Assembly: GCA_963732765.1 (NCBI GenBank)
Contig: CAVTAS010000012.1
Coordinates: forward strand, 1-64,000
Length of the DNA stretch: 64,000 bases
Origin: JANYHF01 sp963732765
GTDB taxonomy: Bacteria > Pseudomonadota > Alphaproteobacteria > Rhizobiales > Hyphomicrobiaceae
Reading direction: 5' to 3'
Every line of letters starts with the position of its first letter. Within the stretch, counting starts at the first letter, position 1. Below the pieces are notes generated by a model that was not told the origin of the DNA, ran no database searches, and saw nothing but the letters and a program-made list of their open reading frames with translations. A program made the position numbers and the translations under genes. Below, piece by piece: positions 35,329 to 44,355 of this stretch.

Positions 35329-36204
35329 ATTTCGCGCTCGCCCCAAGCTTCCTCCCATCTCACCGGCGTCCTGCTGCTGCTCGGCTCGGCCGTGGCCTGG
35401 AGCACGGCGGGGCTGTTTGTACGCCTCATCCCGCTGGACGCCATGAGCCTGATCGTCTGGCGCGGGCCGGTTGGGGCGCTCTGCCTGATCGCCGCCATCG
35501 CCTGGGTGGAGCGCGAACGCACCTTCGCGGCCTTCGCGGCCATGCGCGGGCCGGCCTGGGGTTATGCGGTGCTGTCGGCACTTGGCATGCTGGTCTACAT
35601 CCAGTCGCTGCGGCTGACCACGGTTGCCCATGTCGCTTTCATCTATGCCACGGTGCCGTTCATGGCCGCCGGGCTCGCCTATTTTCTGCTGGGCGAGCGC
35701 CCGTCGCGGTCGGCAACCCTGGCCAGCCTGATCGCAGTCATCGGCGTGCTCGTTATGGTCGCCAGCCCCGATACCGGCAGCAGCATCGCGGGCGATCTCT
35801 TGGCCGCCCTGATGACGCTGCTGACGGCCGGGCTGATGGTCATGAGCCGCCGCTTTCCCGGCATTCCAATGCTGCCGGCCGCAGCCATGTCCGGCATCCT
35901 GGGTGGGCTGGCGGCGCTGCCGTTCGTGACCCAGCTGCCGCAGGATCCCATGATCTTTGGGCTGATCGCGCTCTCGGGTCTGGTCAACGTCGCGTTCGGC
36001 CTCGGCTTCCTGGTGGTCGGCGCGCGCCTGCTGCCAGCTGTGGAAACCGCGCTGATCGGCACGCTGGAAGGCCCGCTGGGACCGCTCTGGGTGTGGCTGG
36101 CCTTCGGGGAAACCCCCGGTCATCGGACGCTGGCCGGTGGTGCGCTTGTCACCGTGGCCGTGCTAGGACATCTCTGGCTTGCGGGGCGCAGCCGCGCGGC
36201 TTAA
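35329..36204 (+). CDS. EamA/DMT-superfamily transporter, non-canonical start
   Basis: About 291 residues with ten membrane helices in two EamA repeats (SAVAWSTAGLFVRLIPLD; later VARLLPAVETALIGTLEGPLG-like second repeat end). Such proteins export or import small metabolites such as amino acids. The first helix begins SHLTGVLLLLGSAVAW, but no ATG, GTG or TTG precedes it in frame. An ATT at 35329 has GAGG about 8 bases upstream and gives a natural N-terminus, xSRSPQASSHLTG. The first standard start, GTG 35392, would cut the first helix. Either ATT is used or one base is wrong. Confidence 0.8.
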   Translation: MSRSPQASSHLTGVLLLLGSAVAWSTAGLFVRLIPLDAMSLIVWRGPVGALCLIAAIAWVERERTFAAFAAMRGPAWGYAVLSALGMLVYIQSLRLTTVAHVAFIYATVPFMAAGLAYFLLGERPSRSATLASLIAVIGVLVMVASPDTGSSIAGDLLAALMTLLTAGLMVMSRRFPGIPMLPAAAMSGILGGLAALPFVTQLPQDPMIFGLIALSGLVNVAFGLGFLVVGARLLPAVETALIGTLEGPLGPLWVWLAFGETPGHRTLAGGALVTVAVLGHLWLAGRSRAA

Positions 36205-36225
36205 AGCGCAACGACGGGGGCGAGC

Positions 36226-36978
36226 ATGGGCTTGAGCGTTACGTGGCCATTCGATCCGGCGGTGCTGGGCCTGACGCCGCTCGATCTGATCGCGCTGGTC
36301 TGGTTCGCCTTGTGTACGGTCGGCTACAATCTCGTCACCAGCACGCGCGGCATCTGGCGCGGCAGCCTGGTCGGCGCAATCCAGAGCCATCGCATGCTGT
36401 GGATGAGCCATATGGCGAACCGGCAGGATCGCGTCATCGACGTACTGCTGATCTCAAGTCTGGCTGGCGGCAACAGCTTTTTCGCCTCAACCAGCATCGT
36501 CATCCTGGGTGCGCTCTCGGCGCTGCTGGGCTCGGGCGAGCGCGCGCAGGCCATGCTCGACCGCATGCCCTTCTCAGCCCATGGCGCGGCCTCGGCCTGG
36601 GACCTGAAGGTCCTCACGCTGATGATCGTGATCGCCTATGCCTTCTTCAAGTTCGCCTGGGCGTTCCGGCTCGCCCACTATTCCATGATCATGATGGGCG
36701 CGACACCGCCCTCCAGCTCGGGGTCGCCCGACGCGCGCGCAGCCCTGGCTGAACGCGCGGGCAAGGTGGCGGGGCTGGCGGCCGAACACGGCAACCTCGG
36801 CCTGCGCTCCTACTACTTCGCGATGGCGGGGCTGGCCTGGTTCATCCACCCCGTGCTGTTCATCGTCTCCACCACGCTGGTGGTGCTGATCGTCACCCGG
36901 CGCGAGTTTTTCTCACGCACGCTGAGCATCGTGTCGGACCAGCCGACCACGACCATATCGATACTGCCGCGGATTTAG
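36226..36978 (+). CDS. DUF599 family membrane protein
   Basis: 250 residues. LDLIALVWFALCTVGYNLV is the first helix, followed by MLWMSHMANRQDRVIDVLL and a conserved AGGNSFFASTSIVILGALSALLG. KFAWAFRLAHYSMIMMGA and NLGLRSYYFAMAGLAWFIHP match later DUF599 blocks. Four to five helices; function unknown. The ATG is 21 bp after the transporter stop, so the two may be co-transcribed. A dispersed repeat follows. Confidence 0.85.
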   Translation: MGLSVTWPFDPAVLGLTPLDLIALVWFALCTVGYNLVTSTRGIWRGSLVGAIQSHRMLWMSHMANRQDRVIDVLLISSLAGGNSFFASTSIVILGALSALLGSGERAQAMLDRMPFSAHGAASAWDLKVLTLMIVIAYAFFKFAWAFRLAHYSMIMMGATPPSSSGSPDARAALAERAGKVAGLAAEHGNLGLRSYYFAMAGLAWFIHPVLFIVSTTLVVLIVTRREFFSRTLSIVSDQPTTTISILPRI

Positions 36979-36988
36979 CTATCTCTTT

Positions 36989-37200
36989 TCTCCTCTCCCC
37001 CTTTTTAGGGGGAGAGGTGACCGCGTCTCGTAGCGCGTTTCAGCGCAAGAGCAACGGGGTCGGTGAGGGGCAGCAGCTGGCTCCGTCCCTGGTTCGGCTG
37101 GGCACGGAGCAAGCTGCTGCCCCTTCCGGCCGTTTTTCCTCCGCGCTATGGCGCGTCGGCAGCCACCTTCTCCCCCTAAGCAGGGGGAGAAGGGAAGCCA
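36989..37200. repeat. Dispersed intergenic repeat, copy 3
   Basis: CTCCTCTCCCCC...GGGGGAGAGG hairpin, GGGGTCGGTGAGGGGCAGCAG in the middle, CTGCTGCCCCTTCCGGCCG, and CCACCTTCTCCCCC...GGGGGAGAAGG at the right. Same family as the copies at 3989 and 6589. It fills the gap between the convergent DUF599 and Clp-N genes. Confidence 0.8.
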
Positions 37201-37207
37201 AGCCGCA

Positions 37208-39199
37208 TCAGTTGTTCACCCGTCCCGCGAGCACCCGGTCAACGCGATCCAGCAAGCCGCCGCCGGGGGCTGCCGCCGGGGCGACCGGCACGCTGGCGGG
37301 CGAGACCACGCTTACCGGCGGGGCCGGCGGAACCACCGGCTGCTGCGCCGAGATCACCACACCGGCGCCATTGCCGTTGCTGACGCCACCGAACATCGGC
37401 CGCTCGGGTGGGAGTTGACGCTCGTAAGTGGTCGCAATCGTCGTCTGCTCCAGCTTGGCCAGCCGATTCGAGATCACGCTCAGATCGCCCGAGTTGTTCT
37501 GCCGCCACTCGTCGATCGCACTCGACAGAGTCTGCTGCGCATTGCCCAGCGCCATCATGGCCTTGCGGATCTGCTCCAGTTCGCCATCCAGCGCGCCGCG
37601 CGAACTTGCCTGGTCGGTGCGCGCTGTCGTCAGCATGCGCTCCAGTCCGGCCAGACGCTCAACCACGGCGCCGGAATTGCCGCCGCTGCCCACCGCCGCC
37701 AGCCGCTGATCGACCAGCCGCTCCAGCGTGCCGTGCCGCTCCTGCATGGAAATCGCCACGCGCTGCGTCTCGGCGCGATGCGCGTCGATCGACTGCTGCA
37801 ACGCCTGCATCTGGCCGTTCGACAGGCCCGACCCCGCGGCACCTTCGGCCGGGATGAGATCGAACATCTCCTCGATGGCCTTTAGTTCCTTCTCCATCGC
37901 GCCCTGCCAGCCCTGCAGCTCGGCGCGTTGCGCACTCACCTGCCGCTCCAGGCCTTGCAGGCGGTCGCCCACCGTATCCAGCCCAGGCGGCAGCACCATC
38001 GGCTTGCCATTGGCGCCAGCGCTGGCCGCGATCTGCTCGAAGGCCTTCAGGCGATCGATCAGCATGCTTTCCAGCTTGCCGTTGTCGACCAGCCGGGCTT
38101 CCAGCGAGGTTTCCAGCGTCTCCAGCTTGCGGGACAGCGCCTCGATCGGCTCGCCGGTCAGCTGCTTGGCCTCCATCAGGCGGATGCGGTCGCCGATCCC
38201 CTGCTCAAAACGGGCAAGATCGGCGCGGTGGTTCTCCATCGCCTTCTGCACCGACAGGAAACGATCCCCGATCAGCGTCGTGATCTGGCCGTTTCCAGCG
38301 CCATTGACGCCACCGGCCGAAATCGCCCGCTCGATCAGCTGCAGCCGGTCGGTGCTGGCGCGCGCCTCGTTGCGCAGTGTAAAGAGCGTATCCTGCAGGG
38401 TCTTGAGCTGGTCGCCAAGGTCGCTGCGCCCGCCACCGCCGCTGTTCACCAACAGGTTGATCGATCGCTCCAGCCCGCGCATGCGGTCATCGAGGCCGGC
38501 CAGCGCGGCCGACGATTGCCCAACCTGGGCATTGCGCAGCTCGTTGACGGCCAGGCGCAAGTCGCGCTGCTCGCCGGCATAGCGTTCCATAAGCCCCTTC
38601 ACCTCGGCCAAGGGATCGACCGGCTCGTCGATCTCGCCCTCGATGGCGTGCCTGCGGATCATCCGCACCACGCGCGATTTCGCGTCAAAGCGCAGCAGGG
38701 CATCGAGCAGATCGCGCGCGCCCAGCTGGCGCTCGTCGCGGCGCGAGGCGGCGGCGGCGGCCAGATGCATGACGGTGTTGAAATCCTTCGAGGCCCTGAG
38801 TTGCGCCACCATCATGGTGTGATCGACCGGGATCTCGCTGGAGATGACAGCCGCGCTCTCGCGCTTCAGGCTCTCGACATTGATGCCGCGATCCGACAGC
38901 ACCTGGGCGGCCTCGGGCACGCGCACCAGCGCATGCACCAGATGCTCCAGCATGACCTCGCGTGCGCCGTGCGCCTTGGCCACCTCGTGGGCGTGGTGGC
39001 AGCAGGCCAGCACAGTCTCGTCCTCGCTGAGGTAGGCGGGGCGATAAGTTGTAATGACCCGCCGGCCGATGGCGCCGCCAAAGGTTGTGGGCCCGGTTGC
39101 GCCCGAGACGTCGGTCTCGATGATCTCGTAGGAACCGCCGGGCAGGTCGTAGCGTCCTTGCGCGGGGCGGGCTGTGATATCGTCGTTCTTGGCAGACAT
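37208..39199 (-). CDS. Clp N-domain protein with long coiled coils and no AAA+ motor
   Basis: 663 residues. About residues 55-185 hold a ClpA/ClpB-type N-domain: EVMLEHLVHALVRVPEAAQVL, INVESLKRESAAVI, and a second repeat ASKDFNTVMHLAAAAASRRD with ARDLLDALLRFD. Residues about 190-610 are nearly continuous heptad coiled coil with many Leu, Arg and Glu. The C-terminus is Pro/Val/Ala-rich (about 610-650) and ends LLDRVDRVLAGRVNN. There is no Walker A or B site, so it is not a Clp ATPase. It may be a scaffold or adaptor that binds Clp substrates or partners; the function is unknown. ATG 39199 fits the domain; the frame is open 40 codons further up. Confidence 0.8.
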   Translation of the reverse strand: MSAKNDDITARPAQGRYDLPGGSYEIIETDVSGATGPTTFGGAIGRRVITTYRPAYLSEDETVLACCHHAHEVAKAHGAREVMLEHLVHALVRVPEAAQVLSDRGINVESLKRESAAVISSEIPVDHTMMVAQLRASKDFNTVMHLAAAAASRRDERQLGARDLLDALLRFDAKSRVVRMIRRHAIEGEIDEPVDPLAEVKGLMERYAGEQRDLRLAVNELRNAQVGQSSAALAGLDDRMRGLERSINLLVNSGGGGRSDLGDQLKTLQDTLFTLRNEARASTDRLQLIERAISAGGVNGAGNGQITTLIGDRFLSVQKAMENHRADLARFEQGIGDRIRLMEAKQLTGEPIEALSRKLETLETSLEARLVDNGKLESMLIDRLKAFEQIAASAGANGKPMVLPPGLDTVGDRLQGLERQVSAQRAELQGWQGAMEKELKAIEEMFDLIPAEGAAGSGLSNGQMQALQQSIDAHRAETQRVAISMQERHGTLERLVDQRLAAVGSGGNSGAVVERLAGLERMLTTARTDQASSRGALDGELEQIRKAMMALGNAQQTLSSAIDEWRQNNSGDLSVISNRLAKLEQTTIATTYERQLPPERPMFGGVSNGNGAGVVISAQQPVVPPAPPVSVVSPASVPVAPAAAPGGGLLDRVDRVLAGRVNN

Positions 39200-39695
39200 G
39201 TTTTCATACTCCCAACCGGGCCGCGCAAGCGAGTTGCCGCGATCCATCGCCAACCAACACGGCCAGCGCCTCCCCACCCTACCGCCGCTTGTCACACTGT
39301 GCAGCGATTGCGGCAGCATCGGGGGGACGCGGACTGTCGCGGCAAAAATAGCCTAAGCCCTTGAACCGCCTAGCGCCCGGACGCAAGCGATGCCACCGAT
39401 CTTAGTCAAGACCCCGCCGCTTGGCGAGCTTGGAATGGCAGGCGTGGTTAGCCGTTCGCGCACGGGGGCCAAACCGGTCGGCGCGGCAGGCTTTTGCCTT
39501 ACGCACCGAATTCGCCCCAACCGCTCACTTTGCCCATTCCCATTTGCGTGAAGCTGGTCTATAAGCCCCCTCAGAACGTCGCTCCAAGTGCTGTTCGGGC
39601 CAGTCGCCCCGATGCACGGATGCGACAATACCCCGGACAGTCCCTCGGCAACGGCGGTTTCCCCGCCTCCCTGACCTGTCCGGTACCGTCGGTGA
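39200..39695. other. Non-coding gap before tRNA-fMet
   Basis: 496 bp between the Clp-N gene and the tRNA. It should hold the promoters of both. Short open frames exist on both strands, but none has a recognisable domain. I see no repeat or convincing gene. Confidence 0.4.
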
Positions 39696-39772
<77 letters not shown>

Positions 39773-40065
39773 CGATTTTTCTGTGTGATTTCAATGATTT
39801 AGATGGTCGCCGCAGGGCGGCTTTTTTGCTGTATTTTGCTCTGGGGTCCCGCTGGGGTCCCGGAACGGCGGCGGTTGATTTTGTCGCAGGCAACATTGTG
39901 ATCGCGAGAAACGCACGCAAGGGTTGCGAAACGCGCCGACAGAATGCCTCCCCCAAGGCGCTCGTCGCGAGCCGAACGCAGCCTAACGACTGTTCAGCGC
40001 ACAAGCATTTCACTACTCCTGCTTGACGGTGCCTGTTTGGGCTGATTGCTGAGCCCAGGAGGACC
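39773..40065. other. Spacer between tRNA-fMet and the defence island
   Basis: 293 bp. GCCGCAGGGCGGCTTTTTTGC (39810-39830) is a short hairpin with T-run, likely the tRNA terminator. It is followed by a tandem GGGGTCCCGCTGGGGTCCC. Minus-strand frames here read as the usual false protein made by a tRNA on the wrong strand. No gene supported. Confidence 0.45.
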
Positions 40066-43000
40066 GTGTGGCACGAACTCGAACACATCGTTGCAGGCGC
40101 CAAAGTTCGCGGCATCGCAGGCTCTGCCAGCGTCGAGGTCATTCGCGTCGAGTGGATCGGCTCGGACGCGCTGAACGTCGTCTACCGTGGTGCGGACGGC
40201 CCCGCCGAAATCTTGCTGTATCGAGACGCGGAATCACGCCTTGAAATCGTGCAGGCCACCCGCTCATTCAGTTTCGATGGCGACGGGGAGGCGTTTCGGA
40301 TCGCTTCGGAAGCGCAGAGGATCAGGTTGGCGCACCTGTTTGACCCCTTTCTTGCCGTCCATAGCTCACGTATCGAACCGCTTCCGCACCAGATCACCGC
40401 CGTTTATGGCGAGATGCTCCCGCGACAGCCGTTGCGGTTCCTGCTCGCGGACGACCCCGGCGCGGGCAAGACCATTATGGCCGGCCTGCTCATCAAGGAA
40501 CTGATCATCCGAGGCGACCTGGAGCGTTGCCTCATCATTGCGCCTGGAAGCCTGGTCGAGCAGTGGCAGGACGAACTGAAGGAGAAGTTCGACCTGACCT
40601 TCGATCTCCTGTCGCGCGAACAGATCGAGACCTCGGTCACCGGCAATCCTTTCGTGGAACGCAGCCGACTGATCATGCGGCTCGATATGGCGCTCGCGAT
40701 CCGAAACGCTACAGGCCAAGCTCATGGCCGCTCCCGATTGGGACCTGATCATATGCGACGAAGCGCATCGCATGTCAGCGAGCCTGTTCGGCAACGAGGT
40801 GAAATACACCAAGCGCTACAAGCTCGGGCAGCTGGTCGGCGGCCGCGCCCGGCATTTCCTGCTCATGTCGGCGACGCCGCACAACGGCAACGACGCCGAC
40901 TTCCAGCTCTTCATGGGGCTGCTCGACGCCGACCGTTTCGAGGGGCGGCCACGCGAGGGCGCGCGCAAAGTCGACGTCTCCGACCTGATGCGCCGTCTGA
41001 CCAAGGAGGAACTGCGCAAGTTCGACGGCGCCCCGCTGTTCCCGGAGCGCAAGGCCAATACGATCCAGTACAAGCTGTCCGATTTGGAGGCGCAGCTCTA
41101 CACCGAAGTGACGCAATACGTTCGCAACGAGATGCGCAATCTCAACGATCTCGCGGGCGACGACAAACGCCGCAACAACGTCGGTTTCGCCCTGCAAATC
41201 CTGCAGCGTCGCCTCGCCTCATCTCCGGCGGCCATCTACCACTCGCTGCGCCGCCGCCGGGAACGGCTTGAGGCCCGGCTCGCCGAGGAACAGGTGCTCG
41301 CGCGCGGTGGCAGACTGCAGAAGGTCGAAGACCTGCCGACGCTGTTCGACGACGACGAAGACCGGGAACTCGACGAAGCTGGCGGCGCGGAACTGGAACA
41401 AGCTGAGCAGGAGATTGCGGATCGCGCTACGGCATCGCAGACCATCCCCGAGCTGCAGGCCGAGTTGGTCGTGCTGCGCGCCCTCGAAGCCTTGCCGACA
41501 GGCTGCGCAAGTCCGGCCAGGACACCAAATGGCGCCAACTCAGCGAGATCCTCGACAAGCCGCCCATGATCGACGAGGCGACCGGCCAGCGCCGCAAGCT
41601 GCTGATCTTCACCGAGCCACGCGACACGCTGGAATATCTCGCCAGCAACATCCGCCAACGCATCGGCAAGTCCGAAGCCGTCGCCGTCATCCACGGCGGC
41701 GTGCCGCGCGACGTTCGCAAGGCCAACATCGCCGCCTTCAATGACGATCCCGAAGTCCGCGTCCTGGTCGCCAACGATGCGGCAGGCGAGGGTGTCAACC
41801 TGCAGCGCGGCGCGCATCTGATGGTCAACTACGACCTGCCGTGGAACCCGAACCGGCTGGAACAGCGCTTTGGGCGTATCCACCGCATCGGCCAAACCGA
41901 AGTCTGCCACCTCTGGAACCTGGTCGCCGCCGATACGCGCGAGGGCGAGGTCTACGGCCGCCTTCTGGAAAAGCTGGAACGAGCCCGCGAAGCGCTCGGC
42001 GGCGCCGACAGCGTCTACGACGTGCTCGGCGAACTGTTCCAGGGCAAGCCGCTGCGCGAGATGTTGATGGAGGCCGTGCTCTATGGCGACGACCCCAAGC
42101 ACAAGAAACGCATGGCACCGCCGTCGATGGCGTGGTCGACACCGAAAAAATCGGGACACTGATCAGAGAGCGCAAACTCACGACTGAAGGCCTCGACCCC
42201 GCTCGGTGCTCGACATCAAGGAGAAGATGGATCGCGCCGAAGCCCGCCGGCTGCAGCCCCACTATATCCGCGCGCTTCTTCGAAAAAGCATTCACGCGTC
42301 TTGGCGGGCAGATCCGACGGCGCGAGGCCGGGCGCTATCGAAATCACCCGCGTGCCCGGCCGCATCCGCGACCGTGACCGCGTCTCGGGCGGCGTCACAC
42401 CCATCGCCGAACGCTACGAGCGCGTCTGCTTCGACAAGGCCAGCCGCGACACCCAGCAAGCCGCAAGCCGCCGTCGATCACACCCGGCCACGGGCTGCTC
42501 GACGCCACCATCGCCGTGACGCTCGAAGAAGCGGGCGACGTGCTGAAGCGCGGCGCGATCCTGGTCGACGAGGCGGACGAGCACGGCCTCGGCCCGCGCG
42601 TGCTGATCACGCTGGAGCACGCCATCCGCGACGGCCGGCCGGGGCGCAATGGCCAGCCGAGCGTCGTCTCGCGCAAGATGCAGTTCGTCATGATCGATGA
42701 GACGGGCAAGCGCCATCGATGCCGGCCCGGCGCCCTATCTCGATTTCCGGCCGCTGAAACCCGACGAGACCGAGACTGCCGCGCAAACTGCTCGATGCCG
42801 ATGGCTCAAGGGCGACATCGAAAAGCTGGCGCTGCACTTTGCCATCGCCCATCTGGTGCAGGAGCATCTCGAACGAGACCCGCGAGCGCCGCCTCGCCGA
42901 GATCGACCGCGTCGAGGGCGAGGTGCAGGCCCGGCTCAAGCGTGAGATCAACTATTGGGACGGCCGCGCCGAGGAACTGGCGCTGAAGGAGCAGGCGGGC

Positions 43001-43597
43001 AAGGGCAGCAGCGCTCAATTCCGGCAACGCGCGCGCCTATGCGCAAAACGCTGGCCGAGCGGCTGGACAGTCGCCTGCGGCAACTCAATGAGGAGCGCGA
43101 CATCCAGGCCCTGCCGCCGCAGGTGAAGGGCGCGGCCCTGGTGGTGCCGATTGGCCTTCTGCGGCCGCACGGCTCCGCGACAGCGCCGGCCGGCTTCGCC
43201 GAAGACGCGCTGGCCCGCGCAGGAAATCGAGCGGCTGGCCATGGAGGCCGTCTTCGCAGCCGAACGCGCGCTCGGCCGCGAGCCCGCGCGATGTGTCGGC
43301 GCCAAAGGTCGGCTACGACATCGAAAGCCACGATCCGGAGACAGGCCATCTGCACTTCATCGAGGTCAAGGGCCGCATCGAGGGCGGCGACACCATCACG
43401 GTGACCACGAACGAAATGCTGGTGGGGCTGAACGCCGGCGAGCGGTTCGTGCTGGCGATCGTGCAGGTTGGCGAGGGCGGGTTTGCGCTGGAGCCGGTCT
43501 ATGTGCGGCGGCCGTTTGATCGCGCGCCGGACGCGGATGCGTGCTCGACGAACTTCGTCTCGACAGTCTTTTACTGCGCGGCAAAGGGCCTCATTAG
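40066..43597 (+). CDS. DEAH/SNF2-type helicase with C-terminal DUF3883 domain, many frameshifts
   Basis: About 1177 residues if repaired. Order: N-terminal WHELEHIVAGAKVRGIAGSA; LLADDPGAGKTIMAGLL (Walker A, about nt 40447); LIICDEAHRMSAS (DEAH box, 40750); LLMSATPHNGND (motif III); ANDAAGEGVNLQRGAHLMVN and RFGRIHRIGQT (motifs V and VI, to about 41900). The middle and C-terminal regions follow, ending with DUF3883, a restriction-nuclease-like fold (VGYDIESHDPETGHLHFIEV plus KG). At least ten one-base shifts split it after 40700, both losses and gains. The repaired end LDELRLDSLLLRGKGPH stops at 43595. It is the first gene of the island and most likely the DNA translocase of the DUF1156/DUF499 system. 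Confidence 0.8.
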
Positions 43598-43611
43598 GGT
43601 GAGCATACACG

Positions 43612-44313
43612 GTGCCTAATACGACAACTTTCAAATTTCCGGCGGGCAAGCGGTGGCAAGCCATCAATTCCGTCAAACTGCTCGTCGAAGGGGTCCGCGA
43701 ACGATTGCTGCCAATATTCGCTGAAGCGGACAAAGCTGTTCAACGCTTCGAAGAACGTCTCTACGAGAGACTTTGGGACCAAAATGATTCTCGGCCATCT
43801 GAGGAAGAACTCGCGGCAGCGAGCTCGACTTCGAGGATATCTAGATGATGAGGACGGTCGCCCACACTACGAGTTGAGGTACATTGGCAATCACATTCTT
43901 CTCATGTCATTGGTTGGCCTCTATCATCAGTGGGAGCGAACTCTAAAGGCGTCCCTAGCTGATGAATTTAGGCGAAATGGATTTTCCGAAGAATGGCGCC
44001 TTCGGACATTTCGAGCTGACTTCGGGTTATTGAAGAAATGGATTGAGGCGCTAGATTTTCCTTCAGCACACGGATCAGCGCTTGGTGAATTGAATTCGCT
44101 TCTGCTCATCGTGAACGTCGCAAAGCATGGGGACGGTCATTCTTGTCAGAAGCTAGCGAAGAAGCATCCGAATTGTTTTGGCGAATGTCCGACGAGCCGG
44201 AAGGTCAGCCAACTGCAGAACGATTGCTCATTGCACCGGAGCTCATAGACAGGTTTTCAACCGCGATTGTTGCTTCTGGGAGAAATTCCCTGAGTGGAGC
44301 GATGTCGGTGTGA
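43612..44313 (+). CDS. Unknown protein within the defence island, frameshifted
   Basis: About 230 residues; not recognised. It begins at a GTG with AGGGTGAG upstream: TTTFKFPAGKRWQAINSVKL, then a charged helix FAEADKAVQRFEERLYERLW. After shifts near 43820 come HYELRYIGNHILLMSLVGLY and HQWERTLKASLADEFRR, then LGELNSLLLIVNVAKHGDGH. After another shift near 44150 the tail TAERLLIAPELIDRFSTAIV runs to a TGA at 44311. The all-helical look and the KHGDG-type ending recall HEPN-like or AbiV-like helical proteins, but this is only an impression. The local GC content is visibly lower than in the flanking genes, a sign of separate acquisition. It sits between helicase and methyltransferase. Confidence 0.6.
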
Positions 44314-44355
44314 AGACGTTGCGTGAGCCGGAATTGGCCCAACGTTAGGAAGCGA

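Noticed and set aside
37928..39364. A 478-residue plus-strand frame opposite the Clp-N gene
   Set aside because: Antisense shadow. The minus-strand protein has a clear domain and coiled coil; this frame has neither.
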